This document shows positions 1-11,610 of a stretch of DNA of 42,158 nt, piece after piece. This DNA is from Fusobacteriaceae bacterium (GTDB lineage: Bacteria; Fusobacteriota; Fusobacteriia; Fusobacteriales; Fusobacteriaceae), in the NCBI GenBank assembly GCA_031272775.1, contig JAISTB010000003.1, positions 1-42,158 on the forward strand, read 5' to 3'. How positions within the stretch are numbered: position 1 is the stretch's first letter; each line of letters begins with the position of its first letter. Below the pieces are notes generated by a model. It was not told the origin of the DNA and searched no databases. It was given only the letters and a program-made list of their open reading frames with translations. The position numbers and the translations under genes were made by a program.

Positions 1-1399
1 CCCACTCAATTCGCAGCGCATTGGCATTCACAATGGTCGCCGCGTCAGTCAGCGGCAAGCGCACATAATACTGCCCGAACTCTTCCGACGCCAACATATT
101 CATCTGGTGGTCCATCAACCACATCCCGACTTGCGCGACCTGGCAGGGAAAATCCTCAATTTCGATCGCGTAAAACTGTCCGACGTTGACCTTCAGGAGA
201 TTCTCCACAAAGAGCGTATTCTGCAAGGTAGCCCGCTTCATCCGGAGGATGTCCAACTCCAGGAGCCGCAATTCCCGATACGTGATGATCAAAAAATTCC
301 CGCAACCCGCCGCCGGATCGAGGAACTTCAGACGGCTGATTTTTTCGTGAAAGGCGTCGAGGGCCCTGGCGCTTACCTTGACCCGCTCGAATTCCTCCCG
401 CAGATCATCCATAAAGAGCGGATTGATGAGCTTCAGGATGTTTTCTTCGCTCGTGTAGTGGGCCCCAAGTTCCCGCCGCTGGTCTTTGTTCATAACCCCC
501 TGAAACATGGCCCCGAAAATGGCCGGCGAGATCTTGTTCCAGTCGAAACCCGCGCAGTCGATCAGCGTCTGCCGCATCTTGTCGTTGAATTCGGCCAGGG
601 GCAGAACTTTTTCGAAAAGCCCCCCGTTGATGTAGCGGAAGCGCAGGAGTTCAGGCGAGAGCAGCGTCCTCTTTTCCCTTGTTTCCGGCGGGAGATTCAA
701 GACGTCAAAGAGCTTCCCGAGCCGTTCGGAGAGATCGGATCCGTCTTTTTTGGAATTCTCCAGATACTGCAAAAAGGCGCCGGCGGGAAAGATCCCCGTA
801 TCGTCGGCAAAGAGGCAGAACAGCAGGCGCACGAGATAGACCTCGAGGTCGTGTCCCTCGTAGCCGTGAGTTTTCAAGGCGTCGTGGAGCCGCGCCATTT
901 TTTCGGCGGCCTTGACGTTGACGTCGAGCTGGGTCTCCGGTTCTTTATCCGTTTCCGAAAATCCCGCCACATCGGAAAAATGTCGGATATATTTTTTCAG
1001 GTCCTTTGTCTTGAAGGAAACAAAGGCGCTGGCGGAGCGCCGTTTGAGCTGGATCGTTTCAAAATCCGAGACCATCCAGAGATCGGGAACCTCTTCGGGC
1101 GGCAAGTGGCGCATGTATTCCCCCAACTGCTCAAAAGCCGCGTCAAGGTTCTTCCCCCGGGATTTCATCTCGATGGCGATGGTCCCCTTCCACAGGTAAT
1201 CGATATAGCCCGTACGGCCGTCGGAAAGCGGAACCTTGTACTCGAAATCGCCGACCCCGAGGGGGTCGTTCACTCCGAAGACCTGCAGGAAATCCCTCTC
1301 GAAGGACTGGGCCTCGGCCTCCTCGTTCTTCGCGTCCTTCCATTTGCCCGCAAAGGCAATCGCCCGGGCAAATACGCCCTCCCAATTCACAACGGCCAT
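1..1399 (-). CDS. MmeI-type restriction endonuclease/DNA methyltransferase, N-terminal part (runs off left edge)
   Basis: Single-chain restriction-modification enzyme of the MmeI (type IIL/IIG) kind. About 466 residues are visible and the 3' end lies outside the window. The N-terminus has a PD-(D/E)XK nuclease signature: D67, then nine residues, then E77-x-K79 (in AIEMKSRGKN). This is the same D-x9-E-x-K spacing known for MmeI. A helical linker follows, and near residue 360 the SAM-binding motif I reads LDPAAGCGNFLIITYREL. The catalytic NPPY/F motif and the target-recognition domain must lie beyond position 1. The ATG at 1399 has a GGAGG ribosome site eight bases upstream and a good promoter at 1430-1458. 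Such enzymes cut near an asymmetric site and methylate one strand for self-protection, so no separate methylase gene is expected. Family assignment is firm; specificity cannot be read. Confidence 0.85.
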   Translation of the reverse strand, partial: MAVVNWEGVFARAIAFAGKWKDAKNEEAEAQSFERDFLQVFGVNDPLGVGDFEYKVPLSDGRTGYIDYLWKGTIAIEMKSRGKNLDAAFEQLGEYMRHLPPEEVPDLWMVSDFETIQLKRRSASAFVSFKTKDLKKYIRHFSDVAGFSETDKEPETQLDVNVKAAEKMARLHDALKTHGYEGHDLEVYLVRLLFCLFADDTGIFPAGAFLQYLENSKKDGSDLSERLGKLFDVLNLPPETREKRTLLSPELLRFRYINGGLFEKVLPLAEFNDKMRQTLIDCAGFDWNKISPAIFGAMFQGVMNKDQRRELGAHYTSEENILKLINPLFMDDLREEFERVKVSARALDAFHEKISRLKFLDPAAGCGNFLIITYRELRLLELDILRMKRATLQNTLFVENLLKVNVGQFYAIEIEDFPCQVAQVGMWLMDHQMNMLASEEFGQYYVRLPLTDAATIVNANALRIEW

Positions 1400-1429
1400 C
1401 CGAATCCTCCTTTATCCTTTACTGCCCAT

Positions 1430-1458
1430 ATTATACCGGTTTTCGGCTCGAATCACAA
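1430..1458 (-). promoter_or_regulatory. Sigma-70-type promoter for the MmeI-like gene
   Basis: On the minus strand the -35 box is TTGTGA (1458-1453) and the -10 box is TATAAT (1435-1430), separated by exactly 17 bases. The start codon lies about 31 bases downstream of the -10 box. The same TTGTGA-N17-TATAAT combination precedes the SIR2-like gene at 16962. Confidence 0.65.
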
Positions 1459-1484
1459 GAAAAAATGCAATTTCCCCCTATCAC

Positions 1485-1514
1485 AAAAAGCGCGATTCGG
1501 CGATCGCGCTTTTT
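1485..1514 (-). terminator. Intrinsic terminator after the glycerophosphodiesterase gene
   Basis: AAAAAGCGCGAT, loop tcggcg, then ATCGCGCTTTTT: a perfect 12-bp inverted repeat carrying T runs on both strands. It lies 22 bases beyond the stop codon of the 1537-2280 gene, closes the TRAP-phosphodiesterase operon and separates it from the restriction gene, which has its own promoter inside the gap. Confidence 0.75.
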
Positions 1515-1536
1515 GCCTTAACGCATTGCCTGCAGC

Positions 1537-2280
1537 TTATTCTTTTAAAGCCACCCACCCCATAACCTCGGCCGGATAGTTGGTGATGACGCCCTCACAG
1601 CCCCAGGCCGACAATTTTTCTACCTGCTTTTTGCGGTTTACGGTCCAGACGTTGACGCCGATCTTCCAGCGGCGACACTCGTCCACGACTTCTTCCGTCA
1701 GCTTCCGGACGTCGGGATGATAGTACGCGAGGCCGAAATTGTCGCAGTAGGCGCCCGCCTGCCCGATCCCTTCGCCGTCGGTCAGTGCGCCGCAGGGAAT
1801 ACCGGGGGCCAGCTCCCTTATTTTCATCACCGACAAATGGTTGAAGGACGAGAAGAGCACGCGGTTTTCGAGGCCGTATTTTGTCACTAAGGCCAGGGTC
1901 TTTTCCTCGATGCCCCGATAATAGTACACGCTGGTTTTGAGCTCGATATTGGTCACGAGAGCCTGCCCCGCCGCCCACGCGCAATATTCCTCAAAGGAGG
2001 GGACGGACTGGAAGGCGTAGGCAGCCGGTTTTTCCATGCTCAGGCCCCTCTTGGCCGCGTTCAGCTTTTGGATTTCCGCCAAGGTCAGATCGCGCACGAA
2101 TCCCGCGCCGTCCGTGGTCCGGTCCACCCGCTCGTCGTGGATGATCACCACTTCCCCGTCCTTTGTGAGCTGGACGTCCAGCTCAATGCCGTCGCAGCGC
2201 GTATCCGCCGCCTTCTCAAAGGCGAGCATGGTATTTTCGGGATAGCGCCCGCTATACCCTCTATGGGCGAAAATTTTCAT
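1537..2280 (-). CDS. Glycerophosphodiester phosphodiesterase
   Basis: Cytoplasmic GDPD-family hydrolase (247 residues, normal length) that splits glycerophosphodiesters into sn-glycerol-3-phosphate and an alcohol. The TIM-barrel signature is intact: KIFAHRGYSG with H6-R7, E15-N16, the metal ligands E33 and D35 (GIELDVQ), and the second catalytic histidine H48 (VIIHDE). There is no signal peptide, so it acts on imported substrates. It is the last gene of a minus-strand operon, 27 bases after dctM, with AAAGGAG ahead of its ATG. With glycerol kinase on the divergent side of the same LacI-type regulator, the locus looks built to turn glycerol-containing compounds into glycerol-3-phosphate. Coupling to a TRAP importer rather than a Ugp-type ABC importer is unusual. 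Confidence 0.9.
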   Translation of the reverse strand: MKIFAHRGYSGRYPENTMLAFEKAADTRCDGIELDVQLTKDGEVVIIHDERVDRTTDGAGFVRDLTLAEIQKLNAAKRGLSMEKPAAYAFQSVPSFEEYCAWAAGQALVTNIELKTSVYYYRGIEEKTLALVTKYGLENRVLFSSFNHLSVMKIRELAPGIPCGALTDGEGIGQAGAYCDNFGLAYYHPDVRKLTEEVVDECRRWKIGVNVWTVNRKKQVEKLSAWGCEGVITNYPAEVMGWVALKE

Positions 2281-2307
2281 AGGATTCTCCTTTGACCCTT
2301 GATATGC

Positions 2308-3594
2308 TTAAAAAATCAAATTCGGGATGAAGAGGCTCACCGCGGGAATAAAGGTCACGAGGACCAGCGCGATGAGGAGCGCGAAGATGAAAGGCATGCA
2401 TTCCCGGACAAATTCTCCCAGCTCGCAGCGCGTGATGGCGATGCAGGTGAACATCATGGAGCCGAAGGGCGGTGTCAGGCCTCCGATCATGATATTGACG
2501 ATACAAACGAGACCGAAATGGATCGGATCGACGCCAAGGCTCTTGATGACGGGGACAAGCAGGGGCGCGAGGATAATGAGCGCCGCGCCGCCTTCGAGGA
2601 ACATCCCGATGATCAGGAGCAACACGTCGATGATCACGAGCATGATCCACTTATTATGGGTGATGTTCAATAAAAATCCCGCGATGGACTGGGGAATCCG
2701 CTCCCAGTTCAGGTAGTATCCGAAAACGCCCGCCGCCACAATGATGAAGACCACGGTACTCGTCCCCTGTATGGTCTCGTAGAGGATCTTCGGGATGTGC
2801 TCCCATTTGAGCGTGCGGTAAATGAATATGCCCACAAGGGTGCAATAAAGGACGGCCACGGCCCCCGCTTCCGAAGGGGTGAACATGCCTATTCTGAGAC
2901 CCAGGACGATTCCCAGCGGAAAGAGCAACGCCCAGACGGATTCCTTGGATTGCGCGAGGAATTCCTTCAGCGTGGCCTTCCGCGCCCTGGTGGGCGCGTA
3001 TTTGCGCTTTTTTGAGATAATGTGCACCGTCACCATCAGACAGAGGGACATGAGAATCCCCGGCGCGTAGCCGGCCGCGAACATCTTCCCCACGGACACT
3101 TGGGCAATGAGCCCGTAGACGATGAGGTTGATGCCCGGCGGGATCACCGGGGTCACCGCCGAAGACGCCGCCGTAATCGCGGCCGAAAAGCCCTTGGAAA
3201 AGCCCCGCTTTTCCATTTCCGGCACGAGCATCTTGCATTCCATGGCGGCGTCGGCGTTGGCCGAGCCCGAAACGCCGCCCATGAGCATACTCAGGAGCAC
3301 GTTGCACTGGGCGAGACCTCCGGGCAGGTGCCCCGTCAGCACGTCGGCGAAGCTCATCAATTTTTCGCTGATCCCCGCGTAGTTCATGATGGAGCCCGCC
3401 ATGACGAAAAAGGGGATCGCCAGAAGCGGGAAAGACTGCGCGCTGGTCACGAATTTCTGGAAAATCAGATCCACAGGCGAAGAGGTGTTGATGGCCCCGA
3501 AATACAACATGGACGCCGCAAAGAGCCCGAAGGCGATCGGGATCCCCGAAAAATACAGAAAGAAAACCAGAAATACCGGTATATATGAAATCAC
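2308..3594 (-). CDS. dctM: TRAP transporter large membrane subunit
   Basis: DctM-type subunit (428 residues) of a tripartite ATP-independent periplasmic transporter, the channel that couples solute uptake to an ion gradient. It is strongly hydrophobic throughout, with roughly a dozen membrane segments, and carries typical DctM stretches such as IPFFVMAGSIMNYAGISEK and GGVSGSANADAAM. The start is GTG at 3594, overlapping the dctQ stop as GTGA, with AAGGAGGGG upstream; this four-base overlap indicates translational coupling. It sits between dctQ and the glycerophosphodiesterase gene in one operon. Family assignment is secure; the substrate is not visible from this subunit. Confidence 0.92.
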   Translation of the reverse strand: MISYIPVFLVFFLYFSGIPIAFGLFAASMLYFGAINTSSPVDLIFQKFVTSAQSFPLLAIPFFVMAGSIMNYAGISEKLMSFADVLTGHLPGGLAQCNVLLSMLMGGVSGSANADAAMECKMLVPEMEKRGFSKGFSAAITAASSAVTPVIPPGINLIVYGLIAQVSVGKMFAAGYAPGILMSLCLMVTVHIISKKRKYAPTRARKATLKEFLAQSKESVWALLFPLGIVLGLRIGMFTPSEAGAVAVLYCTLVGIFIYRTLKWEHIPKILYETIQGTSTVVFIIVAAGVFGYYLNWERIPQSIAGFLLNITHNKWIMLVIIDVLLLIIGMFLEGGAALIILAPLLVPVIKSLGVDPIHFGLVCIVNIMIGGLTPPFGSMMFTCIAITRCELGEFVRECMPFIFALLIALVLVTFIPAVSLFIPNLIF

Positions 3595-4097
3595 GGCGTC
3601 CCCTCCTTGTCTTCCAGCTTGCCGGTTTTTTTGATCCGAAGCCCGTCTTCATACAAAAATTTTACGGAGTAAATGAACATCAAGACGAAACTCACCATGA
3701 GGGACGAGCTGATCCAGACTGTGGAAATGCCCAGGACCGGCGTGGGTTTTTGATAAGACATGCTCACATAGACAATGCTCACATAGCCCATGTAGCCGGT
3801 GATACAAGTCAGCATCACGTCGACGAGCAGCTTCATGAAATTTCTCCCGTACCTGCCGAGTTTATTCACGATGATGTCCACGCCTACATGGCCCCGGCGT
3901 TTGTAAAAGGCGGCGGCGCCCAAAAAGACGCTCCAGACGAAGCAGCCCGTGGCCACTTCCTCCGACCAGTACAGCCCGGTTTTCACAAAATATCTGAGGA
4001 AGACGTTGACGATGACGAGGATCGTGGTCACGATGATGGCGAAAGACGCCAGGATCTCCTCAAGGTTTCGCAAAATCAATTCCTTGGTGATTTTCAT
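3591..4097 (-). CDS. dctQ: TRAP transporter small membrane subunit
   Basis: DctQ-type subunit (168 residues) with four predicted membrane helices, near residues 16-36, 48-67, 88-108 and 128-148. It forms the permease complex with DctM and helps dock the loaded solute-binding protein. The ATG at 4097 follows a GGGAGG site. It lies 63 bases after dctP and overlaps the GTG start of dctM by four bases. The W-S-E-E-V-A motif at the start of helix 2 (LYWSEEVATG) is typical of the family. Small TRAP subunits diverge strongly, so the call rests on topology, this motif and context. Confidence 0.9.
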   Translation of the reverse strand: MKITKELILRNLEEILASFAIIVTTILVIVNVFLRYFVKTGLYWSEEVATGCFVWSVFLGAAAFYKRRGHVGVDIIVNKLGRYGRNFMKLLVDVMLTCITGYMGYVSIVYVSMSYQKPTPVLGISTVWISSSLMVSFVLMFIYSVKFLYEDGLRIKKTGKLEDKEGTP

Positions 4098-4160
4098 ATC
4101 CGGTTCCTCCCGAAACGCCCGGGGGCGTAAAAATGGAGATGTTCAAGTTGCGCTGTTTTG

Positions 4161-5180
4161 TTATTTCGCCGGTCTCTTGGCGATTTCCGCTTTCAGGATG
4201 TCGTAGATGCCGGGGGTGACCCCTTTCATCTTTTCGTAAACGGGTTTTACGGCTGCGCCAAAGGCGGCGTTGTCCACGTCGTTAAACTTGATGCCGTCTT
4301 TTTCGAGTTTCGCTTTGTAGCCGTCGTAATTATTCGTGATGATCTCGATCATCTCTTTGGCGTTGGCGGTAAATTCTTCCTGAATAATGGCCTGGTATTC
4401 GGCGGGAATCTTGTCCCAGACTTTTGTACTGATATAAACGCCGCAGGTACCGAGAAAATGGTTCGTGAAAGCCATATTTTTCGCGACTTCCGCGCTGCCG
4501 TTGGTCGCGTAGGCGTCCATGGTCCCTTCGAGTCCGTCCACAACGCCCTGCTGCACGGCGGAGATCGTTTCGGAGAAGGCCATCGGCGTAACGGTCGCGC
4601 CCATGGCGGTCAGCGTGTCGATAAAGAGCTGGCTGCCCGGCGTTCTGATTTTCATGCCTTTGAGGTCGGCGGGGGTCTTGATGACTTTATTGGTCATGAG
4701 GCTCCGGAAACCGAAAATGTAGTCGAGAGCCAGGATTTTGATGCCCTTTTCTTCGGCTTTCTTGATCATGGCTTTGACGAGATCCGTCTGAATCAGATAA
4801 ATATACTCGTCAAAATTCGTATACATCATGGGGCCCACGAGGGCGTTGAAATCCGGCACATAGTCGCCCAGATAGGAAGGATCTTCCACGGAAATGAAAT
4901 CCGCGCCCCGGACCACTTGTTCGAGGCCGTCCTTGTACACGGCCAGCTGGCCCTGAGGGTACGTCTGGATGTCGATGGCGCCGTTGGTGCGGGCTTTGAT
5001 GTTTTGCGCCGCTTTATCAATGGATTTTGTCAGTTGTTCCCCGGGCGCGAAAACGTGGGAGCACTTCAGCACAAGTTTGAAGTCTTTGGGGGCCGCCGCT
5101 TTGACCACGCTGCCGAAGCCGGTCACTACAAATGATACCAGTATTGCCAATCCGAATAACCATGCAGTTCTCTTTTTCAT
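4161..5180 (-). CDS. dctP: TRAP transporter solute-binding protein
   Basis: Extracytoplasmic DctP-family receptor (339 residues). The start is placed at 5180, where MKKRTAWLFGLA begins a Sec signal peptide and AGGAGG sits seven bases upstream; an upstream in-frame ATG at 5225 has no such support. Cleavage is likely after VKA near residue 28. The fold-defining region LKGMKIRTPGS holds the conserved arginine that usually clamps a substrate carboxylate, followed by MGATVTPMAFSE. This implies an organic-acid-like ligand, although the neighbouring GDPD and glycerol kinase point to a glycerol-containing compound. It is the first gene of dctP-dctQ-dctM-GDPD and is driven by the promoter at 5281-5309. 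Confidence 0.92.
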   Translation of the reverse strand: MKKRTAWLFGLAILVSFVVTGFGSVVKAAAPKDFKLVLKCSHVFAPGEQLTKSIDKAAQNIKARTNGAIDIQTYPQGQLAVYKDGLEQVVRGADFISVEDPSYLGDYVPDFNALVGPMMYTNFDEYIYLIQTDLVKAMIKKAEEKGIKILALDYIFGFRSLMTNKVIKTPADLKGMKIRTPGSQLFIDTLTAMGATVTPMAFSETISAVQQGVVDGLEGTMDAYATNGSAEVAKNMAFTNHFLGTCGVYISTKVWDKIPAEYQAIIQEEFTANAKEMIEIITNNYDGYKAKLEKDGIKFNDVDNAAFGAAVKPVYEKMKGVTPGIYDILKAEIAKRPAK

Positions 5181-5224
5181 ATATCCTCCTTTTTTAGTGG
5201 GGGTTTTCCCCTTGTGAATGTTCA

Positions 5225-5253
5225 TTTGTCACAAACCCGGTTTGTTCAACAAA
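5225..5253. promoter_or_regulatory. Pair of perfect inverted repeats, candidate operators
   Basis: Two palindromes, TTTGT-C-ACAAA at 5225-5235 and TTTGTT-C-AACAAA at 5241-5253, share the same half-site and a central C. Their centres are 17 bases apart. They lie about 20-50 bases downstream of the predicted dctP transcription start, a roadblock position for a repressor. The divergent LacI-family gene is the obvious candidate binder. Confidence 0.55.
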
Positions 5254-5280
5254 TGTTTACCTTGTTATTGTCCTGATTCA

Positions 5281-5309
5281 AGTATACCACATGGCTAAAA
5301 TATTGTCAA
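5281..5309 (-). promoter_or_regulatory. Promoter of the dctPQM-GDPD operon
   Basis: On the minus strand TTGACA (5309-5304), 17-base spacer, TATACT (5286-5281): a near-consensus housekeeping promoter. The leader to the dctP ATG at 5180 is about 95 bases and contains both candidate operators. Confidence 0.75.
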
Positions 5310-5379
5310 TATATATTAAAAGAAAACATTAAGTCTATATAACAGACAGTTCGCCACAAAACTATTCTGCGCCGACCCC

Positions 5380-5408
5380 TTGACTTTTCCGTTGAACTAT
5401 GTTAAACT
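5380..5408 (+). promoter_or_regulatory. Promoter of the lacI-type regulator and glpK
   Basis: TTGACT (5380-5385), 17-base spacer, TAAACT (5403-5408). An imperfect inverted repeat, TTGAAC-tat-GTTAAA (5392-5406), overlaps the -10 box and may allow autoregulation. The downstream ATG at 5449 follows AAAGGAGG. Confidence 0.5.
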
Positions 5409-5448
5409 TTATTATCGCAGCAGAATTCACCAGGAAAAGGAGGCCGAT

Positions 5449-8639
<3,191 letters not shown>

Positions 8640-8660
8640 GCGTATTCCTCCGGATTCTCG

Positions 8661-9626
8661 TTATTTGGAAAGCAGGAAGGCCAGATCATGGTCTTCCGCA
8701 ATGTCATAGTTTCGCGCCCCTTCCCAGGAATAGGACAGCGGATGGGTGACCATTTTGTTGTTTTCGATGCCGACCATGACGCCGCCCTCGTCTTTTTCGA
8801 GGACGTCGACGGCCTTTGCCGCCATGCGGGCGGCGAGGATCCGGTCAAAGCCCGAGGGCGTACCGCCTCTTTGCACATGGCCGAGCACGACGGTACGGAT
8901 TTCCGTCTCCAGCCGCTCTCTCAGCGTGTTGGCGATGTCGTCGACCTTGCCGACGCCTTCGGCCACGAGGATGATGTCGTGCAATTTGCCGCGCTTGCGC
9001 CGTTCCTTGATTTGAAAAGCCAGAAGCTCGATGGGATCTTCCATTTCCGGGATCAGGACCCCGTCGCCGCCGCCGGCGATACAGGCCTGCAGGGCCAGAT
9101 CCCCGGCGTGACGGCCCATGACCTCGATCAGGATCGTCCGTTCATGGGACGTGGCCGTATCCCGCACTTTGGACATGGCGTCGAGAATCGTGTTGAGACA
9201 GGTGTCGAAGCCGATGGTGTAATCGGTCCCCTTGATGTCGTTGTCTATGGTGCCGGGAAGGCCCACGACCTTGATGCCGTGTTCGCGCCACAGGGCTTCG
9301 GCGCCCCGGTAGGAGCCGTCTCCGCCGATCACGACAACCCCGTCGATACCGCGCTTTTTCAAATTTTGCGCCGCTATGGCGCGGAATTTCGCGTCTTTGA
9401 ATTCCTCACAGCGGGCCGTCAGCAGGATCGTCCCCCCTTTATCCACGATGCCCGAGAGATAGCGGGTATCGATCGGGAACACTTCGTCGTTCAGCATGCC
9501 GAGATAGCCCCGCTGGATTCCGAAGACTTTGAAGCCCTTGTACATGGCGATTTTACCGGCCGCCCGGATTGCCGCGTTCATGCCCGGCGAATCGCCTCCG
9601 CTGGTCAAGATTCCGATTTTTTCCAA
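8661..9626 (-). CDS. pfkA: ATP-dependent 6-phosphofructokinase
   Basis: Commits glucose carbon to glycolysis by making fructose-1,6-bisphosphate. The 321 residues match the bacterial PfkA length. Seen directly: N-terminal ILTSGGDSPGMNAAIR, GGDGSYRGA at 101-109 with Gly104 (the residue that selects ATP over pyrophosphate), catalytic TIDND at 126-130 with D128, and MGRHAGDLAL. The start is TTG at 9626, preceded by AAGGGGTGAG; no better start exists because this is the conserved first residue. It follows accA by 93 bases and precedes recR by 21. Pairing of pfkA with accDA is a common Firmicute arrangement linking glycolysis and lipid synthesis. Confidence 0.96.
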   Translation of the reverse strand: MEKIGILTSGGDSPGMNAAIRAAGKIAMYKGFKVFGIQRGYLGMLNDEVFPIDTRYLSGIVDKGGTILLTARCEEFKDAKFRAIAAQNLKKRGIDGVVVIGGDGSYRGAEALWREHGIKVVGLPGTIDNDIKGTDYTIGFDTCLNTILDAMSKVRDTATSHERTILIEVMGRHAGDLALQACIAGGGDGVLIPEMEDPIELLAFQIKERRKRGKLHDIILVAEGVGKVDDIANTLRERLETEIRTVVLGHVQRGGTPSGFDRILAARMAAKAVDVLEKDEGGVMVGIENNKMVTHPLSYSWEGARNYDIAEDHDLAFLLSK

Positions 9627-9719
9627 CTCTACTCACCCCTTGTTACTGCTTAAAACATTACTCCTAACACACATACTTCTGTTTTCCGTTTCGTTGTACG
9701 ATAATGTATACTATTTTTA

Positions 9720-10682
9720 TTATTGATCTTCTTTCGCTTGTCCCTCGAGGAAAAAGCCGATGTTTCTGAATTTTTGGTAGCGGTCGGCCATGAGTTCCGC
9801 TTCCGTCAGGGCGCAAAGCCCGTCCAGGGTCTCCAGCAGGGCCTTTTTTACATTTTCCGCCGCTTCCTCAGGATTGCGGTGAACGCCCCCCACAGGTTCC
9901 GGAATGATCCGGTCGATGACGCCCAGAGTCAGGAGATCCTGAGCGGATATTTTCAGATTTTCCGCCGCTTCCGAGGCTTTGGAGGCGTCTTTGTACAGGA
10001 TGGCCGCGCAGCCTTCGGGAGAAATGACCGAATAGACCGAGTGTTCCAGCATCAGGATCCGGTTCGTGACGCCGAGACCCAGAGCCCCGCCGCTGCCGCC
10101 TTCCCCGATGACCACGGAGATCATCGGTACCCTAAGGCCGCTCATTTCCATGAGATTCCGGGCGATGGCCTCGCCCTGCCCGTGCTCTTCGGCCTCGATG
10201 CCGGGATAGGCCCCGGGTGTATCGATAAAGGTCACGATGGGGATCCGGAAGCGGTCCGCCAGCTTGAAGAGCCTGAGCGCCTTCCGGTAGCCTTCGGGAT
10301 TGGCCATGCCGAAGTTGCGGAAAAGCTTTTCGTCGGTGGTCCGGCCCTTTTGATGGCCCACGACCATGATCCTGCGGCCCTCCAGCTTGCAAAAGCCCCC
10401 GACTATGGCGGGATCTTCCCGGAACAGCCTGTCGCCGTGGAGTTCCACAAAGTTCGTCGTGATCTGTTCGATATAGTCCATCGTATAGAGTCTTTTGGGG
10501 TGCCGGGAAATGAAAACCTTGTCCCAGGACGTCAGATTGCTGTAGATTTCCTTGAGTTTTTCCTCTTTTTCGCGATTCAGCCGAGCGATTTCTTCCGTGA
10601 GGTCAATTTGCATTTCTTTAGCGAAATTCTTGAGCTCGAGGATTTTGTTCTCTATCTGGATAATGTCGTGTTCAAACTCCAT
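9720..10682 (-). CDS. accA: Acetyl-CoA carboxylase carboxyltransferase subunit alpha
   Basis: With AccD it transfers the carboxyl group from carboxybiotin to acetyl-CoA, the first step of fatty-acid synthesis. The start at 10682 (MEFEHDIIQIE) gives 320 residues, the usual length; an upstream ATG at 10715 would add a non-conserved 11-residue extension inside accD. Typical segments are present: IGRHPKR-like ISRHPKRLYTMDYIE, HGDRLFREDPAIVGG, TFIDTPGAYPGIEAEEHGQ, and GEGGSGGALGLG forming an oxyanion region. The start overlaps the accD end by 11 bases, so the two subunits are likely coupled. The biotin carrier and carboxylase genes (accB, accC) are not in the window. Confidence 0.96.
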   Translation of the reverse strand: MEFEHDIIQIENKILELKNFAKEMQIDLTEEIARLNREKEEKLKEIYSNLTSWDKVFISRHPKRLYTMDYIEQITTNFVELHGDRLFREDPAIVGGFCKLEGRRIMVVGHQKGRTTDEKLFRNFGMANPEGYRKALRLFKLADRFRIPIVTFIDTPGAYPGIEAEEHGQGEAIARNLMEMSGLRVPMISVVIGEGGSGGALGLGVTNRILMLEHSVYSVISPEGCAAILYKDASKASEAAENLKISAQDLLTLGVIDRIIPEPVGGVHRNPEEAAENVKKALLETLDGLCALTEAELMADRYQKFRNIGFFLEGQAKEDQ

Positions 10683-11601
10683 ATGTCCCACTTCCTTCGC
10701 CGTCGGAAACCACAATATTGCTTAAAATGGCGGCCAGCGTTTGCTTCAGGTCTTCCCGCTTGGCGATAACGTCGATCATGCCCGCTTTCTGCAAAAATTC
10801 GCTGGTCTGGAAACCCTCGGGCAGCTTTTGCTTGATGGTCTGCTCGATGACGCGCCGTCCCGCGAAGCCGATCAGGGCCTTGGGCTCGCTGATGATGATG
10901 TCGCCCAGCATGGCAAAGGAAGCCGTCACGCCGCCAGTCGTGGGATTGACCGGCACGGAAATAAAGGGGATGCCGGCCATGCGTAATTTCTCCAGCGCCG
11001 CCGACGTCTTGGCCATCTGCATCAGGGAAAGGATCCCTTCGTGCATGCGCGCCCCGCCCGAGGAGGCCACGACGATCACGGGGATTTTTTCCGCGAGGGC
11101 CAGCTCGATGGCGTCCGTAATCTTTTCTCCGACCACGGAACCCATGCTGCCCCCGAAAAAGCGGAAGTCCATGACGGCGATGGACACCCGGATTCCGCCG
11201 ATGTTGCCGGTCCCGGTAACGACGCCGTCCGTCATTTCAAGCTCGCTCTTGGCTTCGGCGTATTTTTCCCCGTAGCCCGGGAAAGAGAGGGGGTTGCCGC
11301 TCTCCATGGCCGTTTGGGTCTCCGTGAAGGTCCCTTCGTCGATCAGAAGGGCAATGCGGTCTCTGGCCGACATGTTGAAATAATAGTCGCAACGCGGGCA
11401 TTTTTCAAGGTTGCGTTCCAGATCCACCCGATACAGGATTTCCTGACAACTGGGGCATTTGATCCACAAATCGGTCTTTTTGCTCTCTATTTTTTTCTTT
11501 TCCTCAAACTGAACTTGTTTTTCTTCCTGGGAATCCACGGTCAGGGTGACGTATTTTTTCCGCCCCCGCGTCAGTGAAAAATTGCTCTTGAACAGTTTCA
11601 T
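10672..11601 (-). CDS. accD: Acetyl-CoA carboxylase carboxyltransferase subunit beta
   Basis: Beta subunit (309 residues) of the carboxyltransferase heterotetramer. A four-cysteine zinc ribbon (C49, C52, C68, C71; CPSC and CPRC) is followed by the crotonase-like carboxyltransferase domain, including VVASSGGARMHEGI and NPTTGGVTASFAMLGD. The first 40 residues are rich in lysine and glutamate and look like a flexible lead-in. The ATG has GGGAGG ten bases upstream, directly beside a small hairpin. It heads accD-accA-pfkA-recR; a long divergent intergenic region with an extended -10 box and an 18-base palindrome lies upstream. Confidence 0.96.
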   Translation of the reverse strand: MKLFKSNFSLTRGRKKYVTLTVDSQEEKQVQFEEKKKIESKKTDLWIKCPSCQEILYRVDLERNLEKCPRCDYYFNMSARDRIALLIDEGTFTETQTAMESGNPLSFPGYGEKYAEAKSELEMTDGVVTGTGNIGGIRVSIAVMDFRFFGGSMGSVVGEKITDAIELALAEKIPVIVVASSGGARMHEGILSLMQMAKTSAALEKLRMAGIPFISVPVNPTTGGVTASFAMLGDIIISEPKALIGFAGRRVIEQTIKQKLPEGFQTSEFLQKAGMIDVIAKREDLKQTLAAILSNIVVSDGEGSGTYGV

Positions 11602-11610
11602 ACTACCTCC

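Noticed and set aside
107-1579. 490-codon plus-strand frame opposite the restriction enzyme gene
   Set aside because: It has no ribosome site or family match, while the minus strand carries the nuclease and SAM motifs with a promoter and GGAGG. It is an antisense frame caused by GC-rich codons.
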